64,000 nt of DNA, taken from assembly GCA_030156535.1 (NCBI GenBank), contig JASGMJ010000012.1, positions 1 through 64,000 on the forward strand. Direction: 5' to 3'. This stretch comes from Candidatus Sumerlaeota bacterium. GTDB taxonomy: Bacteria; Sumerlaeota; Sumerlaeia; SLMS01; JAHLLQ01. The notes below the pieces were generated by a model. It saw nothing but the letters and a program-made list of their open reading frames with translations. It was not told the DNA's origin and did not search any database. The translations under genes were made by a program, and so were the position numbers. Every line of letters begins with the position of its first letter. The stretch's first letter is position 1. Positions 9,573-18,885 of the stretch are shown here, piece after piece.

Positions 9573-9935
9573 CTACGCGTCGCGGTGCACGTTATTCGGA
9601 GAAAAAGCGGGAAGGCAGACGGCCATGTACTCGGCGCCGTCCTGGCCGGGGCTGCTGTAGCGCACCCACTCGCCCGCCCGCGCGATAAAGCCTTGGTCGG
9701 CATGGACTTCGTGAATTGCCGTCTCCGTTTCAACACGAAGGGTGCCCTTGAGGACAACGGTGTATTCGTCGAAGGCGGGGCGTTGACCGGGTTCCTCCCA
9801 GCCGCCGGGAGACTTCATGCGTGCGATGCTCACCGCCGCAGTGCCTGTATTCACGGCGCCAACGAACTCGTCGATGATCTTGGGAATATTGCCAGCGGCT
9901 TGGATGCGGGTTGGGCGCTCGATTTTCTCAGGCAT
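9573..9935 (-). CDS. small cupin-domain protein
   Basis: A 120-residue single-domain cupin. The central part EYTVVLKGTLRVETE followed by VHADQGFIARAGEWVRYSS is the two-motif cupin barrel; the metal-binding histidines of motif 1 are not obvious, so metal binding is uncertain. The start is the ATG at 9935 with an AAGAGG-type ribosome site just upstream. It probably forms a two-gene unit with the AI-2E-family transporter and may bind a small molecule or signal, which is an inference from context only. Confidence 0.75.
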   Translation of the reverse strand: MPEKIERPTRIQAAGNIPKIIDEFVGAVNTGTAAVSIARMKSPGGWEEPGQRPAFDEYTVVLKGTLRVETETAIHEVHADQGFIARAGEWVRYSSPGQDGAEYMAVCLPAFSPNNVHRDA

Positions 9936-10390
9936 GGAAAGACCTCTTCTTGGTGATGGGGAAAAGGTAGGAGACAAAGGGCAGAGACTCCAGCCCAAAG
10001 CGGCAACGCACAGGTTCTGCATTTCGTACTGGCACGGGTGGGTGTGATTCGCCCCGTGGATGTTGCAGATTATCAAATAGAAAATCGAAAATCCCTAAAT
10101 GAGAAATCGGAGTAAATCCGGGGCTTGCTGGCGGCCCCAAAAAGGATCATTAACATCTTTATTATCAATCATCCACACCGATAAAGCGCATACTCCAAGA
10201 TGCTGGAACGTTTCTTTCTAGCCTTGACCCCTCCGGGTTCGCTCCGGATGCTCTTCCGTAGTCTCCCCGGTAAGTGTGGACTACTCGAACAGCAATGAAA
10301 CGGCTCGGCCAAACCGAGTGAACCATAGGAAAAATGGGGATTTCGCGTAATGCGCAAAGCCTCGATTATCATTTAGGAGCGTTTTGAAAT
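9936..10390. other. 455-bp divergent intergenic region with leader hairpins
   Basis: The longest non-coding stretch in the window separates the cupin gene from the DUF11 lipoprotein gene. Its middle (about 10060-10200) is AT-rich and a likely promoter zone, but I see no consensus pair I would defend. Near the DUF11 gene are a ctcgg/ccgag hairpin (10304-10308 with 10314-10318), a second imperfect tttcgc/gcgcaaa hairpin (10341-10358) and AGGAG at 10375-10379, 11 bases before the ATG. A long structured leader is plausible. No protein-like frame is seen. Confidence 0.5.
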
Positions 10391-11980
10391 ATGGCGAATC
10401 GTATCGTGTCGTTGTTGAGGCCTGCCGCAGTTGGTTGCTCGCTGCTTTCTTTGCTGGCCATTGCTGGCTGCTCGCGCAAGCAGGCACCGGCACCGGAACC
10501 GCGTGTAATTGAAAAGACCGTCGAAGTTCGCGAAGTGAAGCCCGAAGCACGGGTGAACGTTCCGACGATGACAGTTGAATCAGGCTGGTCCTATGGCTAT
10601 CTGGCCATGCCAACGGGCGATCTCTACAGCAGCGTTCTGCTGGTGGAGAAGATGGTCCCGAACGAGGTCCGTCTGGGCCGCGACTACACGACGAAACTGA
10701 AGGTCACAAACATTTCAGATGCGCACCTGCGCGACGTGACGGTGACCGATGAGTTCCCCGGCGATTACTCGCTGACAACGGCGCCCCAGGGCGCGTCGGT
10801 TGCCGGTGGTACATTGACGTGGAACATCGCGAGCCTGGCCCCCGGCGAAACGAAGTCGGCGGAGATCGTCGGCAAGGGAACGGCCAAGGGCATCGTCGAG
10901 GTTTGCAGCACGGCGACCTACGAGCCGTACTTCTGCCTGGAGACGAAGGTCGTCGCACCTGATCTTGAAATCGTGAAGCGCGCTCCGGCCCGCGTCATGA
11001 TCTGCGATCCGATCACGTATGAGTTCACGGTGACGAACACGGGCACGGGCCCGGCGGGCGACGTCGTGATTTCCGAGAGCCTGCCCAGCGGCCTGAAGTC
11101 TGTTGACGGCGGCGACAGCAACGTCCGCCTGAACGTCGGAACCCTTGGCCCCGGCGAATCCAAGTCCTACTCGCTGGCCGTCATGGCCGACGCACCGGGC
11201 AGCTACACGAACGTGGCGAGCGCCTCTTCGGGCACCGACCTCGTCGTGGACTCCAACGCAGTGGACACTGAAGTCGTGATGCCGGTGCTGACGGTTGAAG
11301 CCGACGCCTCCGCTACGACCCAGTACCTGCGCCGCAGCTTCGACTTCTGCTACACCGTCACGAACTCCGGTTCGGGCGAAGCAGCCAACGTCGTCCTCGT
11401 TGCCTCGCTGCCCCAGGGCGCCTCCTTCGTGTCGGCGACCAACGGTGGCACGGTCAACGGACAGAACCTGACCTACAACCTTGGAACGCTGGCGGCGGGC
11501 GATTCGACGCGCGTGTGCGCAACGTTCACGGCCAACGAGGTCGGCACGGCAACGTCGCGCGCCACTGTTGACGGCGAGTGCGCCGATGAAGCGACGGCCA
11601 CGACGGAAATCGCGATGCGCGGCATCCCCGCCATCCTCCTCGAAGTGGTCGACCAGAACGACCCTGTCGAAGTCGGCGACGAGGAAATCTACACGATCAC
11701 GGTGACGAACCAGGGCTCGGCGGTCGGCACGAACGTCACGCTGCGCATCGAGCTTGAGAAGTCCACCCCCGTGGCAGTCGACGGCCCGACGGCCGGCTCG
11801 ATCTCCGGCAACACGGTCACCTTCGACGCCCTGCCCTCGATTGGCGTGGGTGAGCAGAAGGCCTGGACGGTTCGCGTCCGCGCCGAGGACGAAGGCGACG
11901 TTCGTTTCCGCGTCCTGATGAACAGCGACCAGCTTGGCCGCGACGTCGAGGAAACCGAAGCGACGAACTTCTATCGCTAA
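10391..11980 (+). CDS. DUF11-repeat cell-surface lipoprotein, OmcB-like
   Basis: A 529-residue exported protein with a lipoprotein signal: a basic N-terminus, hydrophobic core and lipobox LAIAGC with Cys27. The mature part contains about four DUF11/conserved-repeat beta domains, seen as recurring TVTNTG, LPSG/LPQGASF and LGTLAPGES strings. Cysteines sit at repeat boundaries (VEVCSTATYEPYFC, MICDPITYEF, FDFCYTV, TRVCATF, DGECADEA), much as in the chlamydial cysteine-rich outer-membrane protein OmcB, so inter-chain disulfides are plausible. Monocistronic, followed by a strong terminator. A structural envelope protein is the best inference. Confidence 0.75.
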   Translation: MANRIVSLLRPAAVGCSLLSLLAIAGCSRKQAPAPEPRVIEKTVEVREVKPEARVNVPTMTVESGWSYGYLAMPTGDLYSSVLLVEKMVPNEVRLGRDYTTKLKVTNISDAHLRDVTVTDEFPGDYSLTTAPQGASVAGGTLTWNIASLAPGETKSAEIVGKGTAKGIVEVCSTATYEPYFCLETKVVAPDLEIVKRAPARVMICDPITYEFTVTNTGTGPAGDVVISESLPSGLKSVDGGDSNVRLNVGTLGPGESKSYSLAVMADAPGSYTNVASASSGTDLVVDSNAVDTEVVMPVLTVEADASATTQYLRRSFDFCYTVTNSGSGEAANVVLVASLPQGASFVSATNGGTVNGQNLTYNLGTLAAGDSTRVCATFTANEVGTATSRATVDGECADEATATTEIAMRGIPAILLEVVDQNDPVEVGDEEIYTITVTNQGSAVGTNVTLRIELEKSTPVAVDGPTAGSISGNTVTFDALPSIGVGEQKAWTVRVRAEDEGDVRFRVLMNSDQLGRDVEETEATNFYR

Positions 11981-12003
11981 CCCCCAACAGCCAGACTGAA
12001 CGG

Positions 12004-12040
12004 CCGGGCCGGTGGATTTCCACCGGCCCGGTTTTCTTTT
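12004..12040 (+). terminator. strong intrinsic terminator after the DUF11 lipoprotein gene
   Basis: A 12-bp perfect stem ccgggccggtgg / ccaccggcccgg (12004-12015 with 12020-12031) has a four-base loop and is followed by ttttctttt. This is a textbook rho-independent terminator. Confidence 0.95.
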
Positions 12041-12169
12041 AAGCCTTCCGCACGCAGGAAGAAGCGGCGAGCAAAGGCTTGCGGTAGAACCGCGCCTTGG
12101 TTGACGTTTCAAGCCTGACAAAATCTTGAAGCACTCGGCATCGCGCGGAGTGACGAAGGGCTCCTCTTC

Positions 12170-13699
12170 ATGGCAGATCACTCCTATCAATTCGACCTGC
12201 TCGTGATCGGCTCAGGCCCTGCCGGGCAGAAAGCCGCCATTTCCGCAGCAAAGCGCGGGGCGCAGGTCGGACTCGTGGAACGCGATCCGATGGCCGGAGG
12301 CGTTTGCCTGAACACGGGAACGGTGCCGAGCAAGTCGCTGCGCGAAGCAGTGCTCTATCTCACCGGCTATCGCCAGCGCGGGTACTATGGCAGTGGCTAT
12401 CGGCTGAAGGAGAAGATCAAGAGCGGCGACCTGATCCTGCGCACCAACCACGTCATACAGCTGGAACGCGACGTCATCAACGAAGACATCGAAGCGAACA
12501 ACGTGGCGCGCATCGTCGGAACGGCGCGCATCACGGGTCCCCACGAAGCCACCGTCCAGTACGGCGGGATGGAGTCGTCCTACACGGCGGCAAACCTGCT
12601 CGTCTGCGTGGGGACAAAGCCCCGACGCCCGGCGGACGTGCCATTTGATTGCTTCAACGTCATCGACAGCGACGGGCTCTATATGAACGGCAACGAGTTG
12701 GTGCCACTGCCCGATTCGATGATCGTTCTGGGGGCCGGAGTCATCGGGATCGAGTACGCCTGTATGTTCGCGGCGTTGGATATTCCGGTTACGCTGATCG
12801 ATCCGCGTCCCAACCCGCTCTCGTTCGTGGACGAGGACATCGCCAGGATTCTCTACGACAGCATGGAGACCGCAGGCGTCGAACTTGTCTTCGGGACAAG
12901 CTACACGAAGATTGAAGTCGCCGGCGAAACAGATGGCCCGGAAGCACGCGTGCGCGTTGCCACGGAAAGCGGGAGGCTGTACGAGGCGGACATGCTGCTG
13001 TTTGCCCTGGGGCGCGTTCCGGCAACGGACGACCTGGGGCTGGCCGAGGCCGGCGTGGAACTTGACAAGCGCGGCTATGTGAAGGTGGACAGCCACTTCC
13101 GCTCGTCCGTCCCATCCATCTATGCGGCGGGCGACGTGATCGGTTTTCCAAGCCTGGCTTCCACTTCCGCCGAGCAGGGGCGGATCGCGGCACTCCATGT
13201 GATGGGCGATTCCCGGGAGTGGCAGGTGGAGCTTCTCCCCTACGGCATCTACACGATCCCGGAGATCAGCATGGTGGGAAAGACGGAGGAACAACTGAAG
13301 AAGGAGGGGATCGGCTATTTCACCGGAACAGCGCTCTGGCGCGACACGGCGCGGGGGAAGATCGTCGGCGATCTCTCGGGGGCGCTGAAGCTGCTCTTCC
13401 GCACGGACGATCAGAAACTGGCCGGTGTTCACATCATCGGAGAGGGCGCGACGGAACTGGTGCACATCGGGCAGGCCGTGATGGCCTTTGGCGGCGGACC
13501 GGATTACTTCATTCGCAGCGTCTTCAACTATCCGACACTGGCCGAGGCGTACAAGAAGGCCGCCCAGAACGCCATGAACCGCATGGCGGGACGCGCACAT
13601 CACACAGCCCCTCTTTCGCAACAGGTGCTGCATGGCGACCTGCACGAGAATCTGACCCGGCTCAGCGGCGAAGTGCGGCTCCCCGCGGATTTGCTATAA
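12170..13699 (+). CDS. sthA: soluble pyridine nucleotide transhydrogenase
   Basis: A 509-residue flavoprotein of the pyridine nucleotide-disulfide oxidoreductase family. The N-terminal FAD motif is GSGPAGQKAA, and the active-site region CLNTGTVPSK carries only one of the two redox cysteines, the hallmark of SthA rather than lipoamide dehydrogenase. The second dinucleotide fold (LGAGVIGIEYA), the FAD-binding YAAGDVIG and the C-terminal dimerisation domain follow. It would transfer hydride between NADPH and NAD+. It is about 40 residues longer than the E. coli enzyme, mainly at the C-terminus. Its stop overlaps that of the convergent membrane gene by six bases. Confidence 0.9.
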   Translation: MADHSYQFDLLVIGSGPAGQKAAISAAKRGAQVGLVERDPMAGGVCLNTGTVPSKSLREAVLYLTGYRQRGYYGSGYRLKEKIKSGDLILRTNHVIQLERDVINEDIEANNVARIVGTARITGPHEATVQYGGMESSYTAANLLVCVGTKPRRPADVPFDCFNVIDSDGLYMNGNELVPLPDSMIVLGAGVIGIEYACMFAALDIPVTLIDPRPNPLSFVDEDIARILYDSMETAGVELVFGTSYTKIEVAGETDGPEARVRVATESGRLYEADMLLFALGRVPATDDLGLAEAGVELDKRGYVKVDSHFRSSVPSIYAAGDVIGFPSLASTSAEQGRIAALHVMGDSREWQVELLPYGIYTIPEISMVGKTEEQLKKEGIGYFTGTALWRDTARGKIVGDLSGALKLLFRTDDQKLAGVHIIGEGATELVHIGQAVMAFGGGPDYFIRSVFNYPTLAEAYKKAAQNAMNRMAGRAHHTAPLSQQVLHGDLHENLTRLSGEVRLPADLL

Positions 13700-15190
13700 G
13701 GGCGGCAGGACGTGGTCCTTGTCGCCTGGCACAAGGATCAGTGAATCCGGTTCCGGCCCGGTACGAACAAAGTATACGTGCTCGACGGTCGCGTGCAGAT
13801 GCGCGAGGAACTCGGCGTCGAAGTTGACGTCGGCAAACATGGCCTGGGAAGTGGAACGTCCGGAGCCGAAGCGCACAAGTTCGTTCATGCCAAAGGAGGG
13901 ACGCTGATCGCGCGCAGGCAGGATGAACAGGGTTGCTTCGGGGAGTTCTTGCTGGTGGGCGGCAAGGAGCTCGTAAATGTCGCGATTCCACTCTGTGTTC
14001 CGAACGTCCGCGGCCGTGAGCAACCAGAGGCGGCCCCAGTTGAGAGCCAGAATCGCCACGAGGGCGAAAAGGAGCGGTGCCTTCCACTTCCATTTGGCAA
14101 GGTGTTCGAAAGCCCTGTCTGCAAGCAAGCCGCCAAACAACGCCATCGCCATCGCGGCCAGGTAGTAGTAGCGGCTGCCATGATGATACACGAAGAGAAA
14201 CATGGGGAAGTAGAGCACGGCGGTCAAAGCAAGTGAACGGTAGCTGCCAGAGCCGCGCAGGCGATGGGACAGGAACGATGCGACCCCAACAACCCCCACT
14301 CCCGCCAAGAACAGAATGTTGGATTCAATCCCGGTGCCCATCCAATGCGCCAATTGATTGTTGCCGCCCAGCGGCGAAGTCGAAATGTGCAGGAAGGCGA
14401 GGATCATATTGCGGGGCCACAGCAGCGGCGAGGCGAACTCGTATTGCAGCTGGATGCGAGAATCCTCGCGAATGACCATCAGGCGATCGACCGCCACATA
14501 GATCACTGCGGCGGCAAGAAACGGCAGAAGACGCCGAACCAGCAGCCACCAGTCCGTGGCGGGCTCTCTTCGTCTTGCGAGAACGGAGAGCACCACCAAC
14601 GCGGGCAGAAGACAGACGGAACTCTGGCGGCAGAGGTGGGCAGCGACAAAGAAGACAAGTGCCGCCCAGTGAAAACGCCCCCACGCCTCGAACCCGCTCC
14701 CCACGCGCAACCAGCAACCGAGGCAGAGCCAGGAGAAGAGAGCGGCGAGAAGGGCACTCTGATTTGAAATCCACGAGACGGTATCAACAGCCACCCAATT
14801 CGTTCCCGCCAACGCGCACGCAAGCAGCACAGCCCTCGGGCGTGATGTCAGCAGCAGTCCAAACCATCCAAAGGCGCCAAGCACCAAGAGATGAAGAAGA
14901 ATCGAGACGAGAACAAAGGGGGTGGCATTGAGGCCGAAAAGATGGTACTCAATGCTGAAGAGCCAATCGGCCAAAGGGCGCCAGAAGAAAACAACGCGGG
15001 GCACGAAGAAATTCCAGAATTGCCAGGGCGGGATCGAACCCGGCCGCGCCAGGTAGACCCAGTCATCCGTATAAAAGAATCCCCGTGCAGAGTTGAAGAA
15101 ATAGGGAAGAGCGGAGAGCAGGCCGATCGCCATGCCAAGAAGGATCGTCCTGAGGACACCAGCAGCGCGCGTTTGGTGTTCTGCTTCCAT
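13694..15190 (-). CDS. polytopic membrane protein, glycosyltransferase-C-like
   Basis: A 498-residue protein with roughly ten to twelve hydrophobic helices and a soluble C-terminal segment of about 100 residues. The first extracytoplasmic loop carries an acidic TDDW motif just after helix 1, as in GT-C glycosyltransferases (PMT/ArnT-like, GT39/GT83), followed by RP..DWLFS; this argues for a polyprenyl-phosphate-sugar-dependent transferase. The start is the ATG at 15190; the open frame runs on upstream, but only as antisense of the neighbouring gene. It is divergent from a second membrane protein of similar kind, 129 bp away. Confidence 0.6.
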   Translation of the reverse strand: MEAEHQTRAAGVLRTILLGMAIGLLSALPYFFNSARGFFYTDDWVYLARPGSIPPWQFWNFFVPRVVFFWRPLADWLFSIEYHLFGLNATPFVLVSILLHLLVLGAFGWFGLLLTSRPRAVLLACALAGTNWVAVDTVSWISNQSALLAALFSWLCLGCWLRVGSGFEAWGRFHWAALVFFVAAHLCRQSSVCLLPALVVLSVLARRREPATDWWLLVRRLLPFLAAAVIYVAVDRLMVIREDSRIQLQYEFASPLLWPRNMILAFLHISTSPLGGNNQLAHWMGTGIESNILFLAGVGVVGVASFLSHRLRGSGSYRSLALTAVLYFPMFLFVYHHGSRYYYLAAMAMALFGGLLADRAFEHLAKWKWKAPLLFALVAILALNWGRLWLLTAADVRNTEWNRDIYELLAAHQQELPEATLFILPARDQRPSFGMNELVRFGSGRSTSQAMFADVNFDAEFLAHLHATVEHVYFVRTGPEPDSLILVPGDKDHVLPPL

Positions 15191-15319
15191 CGACAAAGCA
15201 CCTTCATCCAGCTGGGCTTTGGTGCGGCTGGCGGTTCGGCGGCGTAAAGGCGAAACTCCGCCGCCGAGCGGCTGCACGTTGGCGTTGCCCGTGCTGGGCT
15301 TCGCGGATGTGCTCGGGGC

Positions 15320-16891
15320 ATGGAGACTCCGGCGCCCGGCAATTCGCTCGTTGCCTTTGCATGCCGCCACCCGATGACGGCGGCGTGGTGCATCGCTTTT
15401 GCCTTTCTCGCCGCTGCACAGGGAACCTGGCACGCGATACCGCCCTACCACGATGCCCTGACGAACTGGGATGCGGCAGCGGCGCTGGGCGGGCATCCGT
15501 GGTTTCCCTTTCTTCTTGAACGCGACACGGGGCATCCGCCGCTGGTGGCGTGGGTGCTTGGCGTGCTGGGGAGCCTCCTCCCCGGCAGGTTGCTGCTCCT
15601 CCACCTGTTGAGCTGGGGAGCCGGAGCGTTGTTTGCCGCCTCGGTTGCGGGAGTGGCACGGCGCGTTGCGGGTAGCGCGGGTGCCGTGGCGGCAGGCGCC
15701 CTGACGTTGCTGCACCCGGTGGTGTTCGGGCAGGCGTTGCAATTCAATCTCGACTTGTATCTCGCAGCCTTTTCCTGGCTGGGAGTGTGGGCGGCGATCG
15801 AGGGACGCCCGCGCACGCTGGCCGTGGCGCTGACGCTCGCGGCTTTCGCCAAGCTGAACGGCGGGGCGTCGCTCCTGCCGTTTGTGGCGTGCGCGGTGTG
15901 GGCCTGGAAGCAGAAGGGAGAAACGGCGTGGCGCGCTTGGTGGCCGCTGTGGCTGCCGGTGGTTCTGCTGCTTGCTTATCACGTGGCCAAGTTTTTGGCG
16001 GTGGGTCATCTGTTCGACAGCGGCGAGTTCGAGGGCGGCCGGCAGCTCGCGCTGGTCGTCTCGCCTCTCGAATACGCACGCCGGCTCAAGCACGGAGCCG
16101 CACTGACCTTGCAGTACAACGGCAACCTCGTGGCGCTGGCGCTGCTGCTGGCGATGGGAGCAGCGATCGGAATAACTCCGATTCTGCGCCACTCTTTCGC
16201 CGTCTGGCTTGCTGAGCCGGTGCAGCCCCATGCAGCGGCTTCGATGCCGTGGCAGCCACGAACAAGACGCGGTGCCCTGCTGCTGGCTCTGGGAATGGCG
16301 GGGACGCATTTGCTGCTGCACGCCATTCGCGAGCGCCTGCCGCTGGTGCGCTACTTCATGGTGTGCTATCCGGCGATCACGCTGCTTCTGCTCGCGGCAG
16401 GACTTCACCTGGTGCCACGCCGCCCGCGTGCAGGAATGCTGGCGGTGTGCTGCCTGCTCGTGCCCCTTTTGCTTCTCAAGGTGCACCCCATACTTTCCGC
16501 CTGGATGCCTGGATGGACAAGGGAACGCGTACAAAACCCGCCAACCGGGGTGAAGACGAACTACGAAAACAGTCTGGAGTTCGTCGATGTGTTCGCGCTG
16601 CTTCCAGAGGTGGGAAGTGGGTTGAGCGGCCAACATGTACAGGCGCCGTGGCCGCTGTATCGGTACTTGTATGAGAAGGAGTTCGGAATCGTGGAGAGCG
16701 AACTCTCTCCCCCGCCGGAGGGCGGAGAGAACGGGGCGATCCTGGTGTTTTCTGGGACGCCGCGCGATAGACCGGATGCCGGGCCCGAATCGCTCGTCCC
16801 GCCGCAAGGGTATGAGAGGGGTGCCGTCTGGCAGCGCAACCGCGTCTGGATCGCTGCTCTGGAACCGGCCAGCGAGGACGCTGCCCGCTAG
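15320..16891 (+). CDS. polytopic membrane protein, glycosyltransferase-C-like
   Basis: A 523-residue membrane protein with about ten helices. After the first helix comes YHDALTNWDAAAALGGHPWF and then DTGHPPLVAW, resembling the first-loop acidic and H-P-P motifs of GT39/PMT-like GT-C transferases. The C-terminal 100 residues are soluble. The Met at 15320 is taken as start; another Met lies 18 codons on, at the edge of the hydrophobic stretch. Its stop overlaps the stop of the convergent EAL gene by three bases. The acceptor is unknown. Confidence 0.6.
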   Translation: METPAPGNSLVAFACRHPMTAAWCIAFAFLAAAQGTWHAIPPYHDALTNWDAAAALGGHPWFPFLLERDTGHPPLVAWVLGVLGSLLPGRLLLLHLLSWGAGALFAASVAGVARRVAGSAGAVAAGALTLLHPVVFGQALQFNLDLYLAAFSWLGVWAAIEGRPRTLAVALTLAAFAKLNGGASLLPFVACAVWAWKQKGETAWRAWWPLWLPVVLLLAYHVAKFLAVGHLFDSGEFEGGRQLALVVSPLEYARRLKHGAALTLQYNGNLVALALLLAMGAAIGITPILRHSFAVWLAEPVQPHAAASMPWQPRTRRGALLLALGMAGTHLLLHAIRERLPLVRYFMVCYPAITLLLLAAGLHLVPRRPRAGMLAVCCLLVPLLLLKVHPILSAWMPGWTRERVQNPPTGVKTNYENSLEFVDVFALLPEVGSGLSGQHVQAPWPLYRYLYEKEFGIVESELSPPPEGGENGAILVFSGTPRDRPDAGPESLVPPQGYERGAVWQRNRVWIAALEPASEDAAR

Positions 16892-18816
16892 TTCGGCACG
16901 GGCATGGGAGTCATTTCCAACACGATGCGGGCGGCCCTGCCAGCCGGCATGGGGCGCGCAAGGTGGAACCCCTGAAAATAGCAGACACCGAGCTCGCGCA
17001 GAGCCTCCAGATGGGCGGGGCTCTCGATTCCTTCGGCAAGCACGTCGAGGCCCAAATTGTTGCCAAGGCTGGCAATGGCGGAAACGATCTTGGAGGAGTT
17101 CTCGTCAATTCCCAGCGAGGAAACGAAAGCGCTGTCGATCTTGATACACTCGAAGGGAAGAGTGTGCAGCCGACCGAGCGAGGAGTAGCCTTTGCCGAAG
17201 TCGTCGAGCCAGAGACCGATTCCCGCAGCATCGAGTTCATGCAAAGCGGCCACGATACGTTGGGAACCGGCGATCATGGCCGTTTCGGTGATCTCCATCT
17301 TGACGCTTTTCGGAGGGAAATCATACTCATCGATGATGCCGATCAGCATGCGGGCAATGTCCGAAGTAGCGAGTTGCCGGGGGGAAACATTGACCGTGAC
17401 AAAAAAATCACGGCTTCCCCGGCTGGAGGAGATGATCTTCTGCATCCAGGAGCAGGCCTCGCGAACGACAAGTATGCTGAGGTCGGTCATGCAGCCGCCA
17501 TTTTCGGCCTGGAAGAGGAACTCACCAGGAAGAAGAACACCGCGCTCGGGATGATGCCACCGCAGCAGCGCTTCGGCTCCGACGGGACGGAGCGTTGCGG
17601 CTTCGACGATGGGCTGGAAGAATAGGCTAAACTCGCCTGCTTCGATGCCGCGTTGAATGTCGGCCTGGAATTCAATGGCACGGCGCTCCGCATAGAGAAG
17701 AACGGGACTGTAAACAACAACGCCGGAGGCCGTTTCGCGCACGCTCTGGTGCTCGGTCGCGAGAGCTTTCTGGAGAAGTATTTCAGCGCTGCTTGTGACC
17801 GGGCCATCGCGGATAATGCCGAGGTGAACGGTCGTGTGCAACGACCTGTTGGCGATGTTCATCGGCCGGGCAAAGTCGCGCTCCAGTTGCGCGATGATGA
17901 CTTCCTTGCCATCCTTCATTTCCGGCTGCTCAAGAAGGAATCCGAAAAGATCGGGAGCAAGGCGGGCGATGACGTCGTCGGGCTGGAGAGGTGCCTTGAG
18001 GCGTGAGAGACATTCGGCGATGAGCTGCTCGGCGGCATGAGCGCCGAGAGTGTCGGCAACGATGGAGAAGCGCCGGAGACGGAGTACTCCCAGTGTGAAG
18101 TGGTAGTCCTCCTGACGGCGTGCGCGGGCAAGAGAGCGTTCGACGTGTTCAAGAAAGAGGGGCTCGAGAGGCAGGCCGGTGAACGAGTCGTACATGGCAT
18201 TGGAGCCAAGGCGCTTCTCGACTTCGGAACGCTCGGCGCGATAGGCACTGAAGTCACGGCTGCTCTCGCTGAGCTCGTGGCTGAGCCTGCTATTGGCCAG
18301 AGCCATCGCCAGGAAGTCGGCGACCACGTGCATCCATTTGATGTCGTTCTCCGAGAAGCTCCGCTCGCTCCCGACGGCATAGAGTCCGAACAAACCGACC
18401 ACGTGGCCATTTGCGATGAGGGGAACGCCCACGTAGGAGCGAAAGTGAAAGTGGTCGCGGGTTTCCTTCGCCCGGCGCGAGAGCACTTCGGTCACTGGAT
18501 CCGCCTCGGTATTGACAATCCGGACGGTTTCGCCCGCCAGCAATTTGGCGGAAATCCCCACGCCCGCGTCCATCAAGGGGGCGACGAGATGCTCCGGGAT
18601 TCCCTGAAAGGCAACGAGTTGGAGCTTCTTCCCGCGCACTTCGCGAATGACGCCCGCGTCGGCGTGCAAACACGTACACGCAGCCTCAAGGATTTCCTCG
18701 AAGCTCTTTTCGAGACTGTTGGCCGAGCGAAGCAAGCTGGCCGAACGTGAGAGAAGATCGACAAGACGCTCTGGTGGAGAGTCCGGTTGGCTACCTGGAT
18801 CCAATATTTCACCCAT
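16888..18816 (-). CDS. GAF / degenerate GGDEF / EAL cyclic-di-GMP signalling protein
   Basis: A 642-residue protein. A GAF domain (about residues 25-180, ending FRSYVGVPLIANGHVVGLFGLYA) precedes a GGDEF-like domain whose signature is replaced by APDLFGF, so cyclase activity is unlikely. The C-terminal EAL domain retains EALLRW, VNVSPRQL, EITETAM, LDDFGKGYSSL, IKID, AEGIE and QGFHLARP, so it is probably an active cyclic-di-GMP phosphodiesterase. Two upstream in-frame starts (18840, 18870) would add 8 or 18 hydrophobic residues; 18816 has the best-spaced G-rich site. It lies just downstream of pyk on the same strand, possibly co-transcribed. Confidence 0.88.
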   Translation of the reverse strand: MGEILDPGSQPDSPPERLVDLLSRSASLLRSANSLEKSFEEILEAACTCLHADAGVIREVRGKKLQLVAFQGIPEHLVAPLMDAGVGISAKLLAGETVRIVNTEADPVTEVLSRRAKETRDHFHFRSYVGVPLIANGHVVGLFGLYAVGSERSFSENDIKWMHVVADFLAMALANSRLSHELSESSRDFSAYRAERSEVEKRLGSNAMYDSFTGLPLEPLFLEHVERSLARARRQEDYHFTLGVLRLRRFSIVADTLGAHAAEQLIAECLSRLKAPLQPDDVIARLAPDLFGFLLEQPEMKDGKEVIIAQLERDFARPMNIANRSLHTTVHLGIIRDGPVTSSAEILLQKALATEHQSVRETASGVVVYSPVLLYAERRAIEFQADIQRGIEAGEFSLFFQPIVEAATLRPVGAEALLRWHHPERGVLLPGEFLFQAENGGCMTDLSILVVREACSWMQKIISSSRGSRDFFVTVNVSPRQLATSDIARMLIGIIDEYDFPPKSVKMEITETAMIAGSQRIVAALHELDAAGIGLWLDDFGKGYSSLGRLHTLPFECIKIDSAFVSSLGIDENSSKIVSAIASLGNNLGLDVLAEGIESPAHLEALRELGVCYFQGFHLARPMPAGRAARIVLEMTPMPVPN

Positions 18817-18885
18817 GGGTACATAGCCCCACAATGCCATTAGCCCCAAAACAAGTTCCAACCTAGTCACGCCCCAAAGGCGATG

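Noticed and set aside
10354..10361. GCAAAGCC string resembling the core of a class I cyclic-di-GMP riboswitch upstream of the DUF11 gene.
   Set aside because: The distance from the AAACC-like string to this motif is too long, the second stem and tetraloop receptor are missing, and only about 30 bases remain before the ATG.
15191..16807. Upstream continuation of the minus-strand GT-C-like frame, giving a 1037-residue open frame.
   Set aside because: The extra sequence is Arg/Gln/His-rich with no family features and is antisense to a well-supported membrane protein gene.
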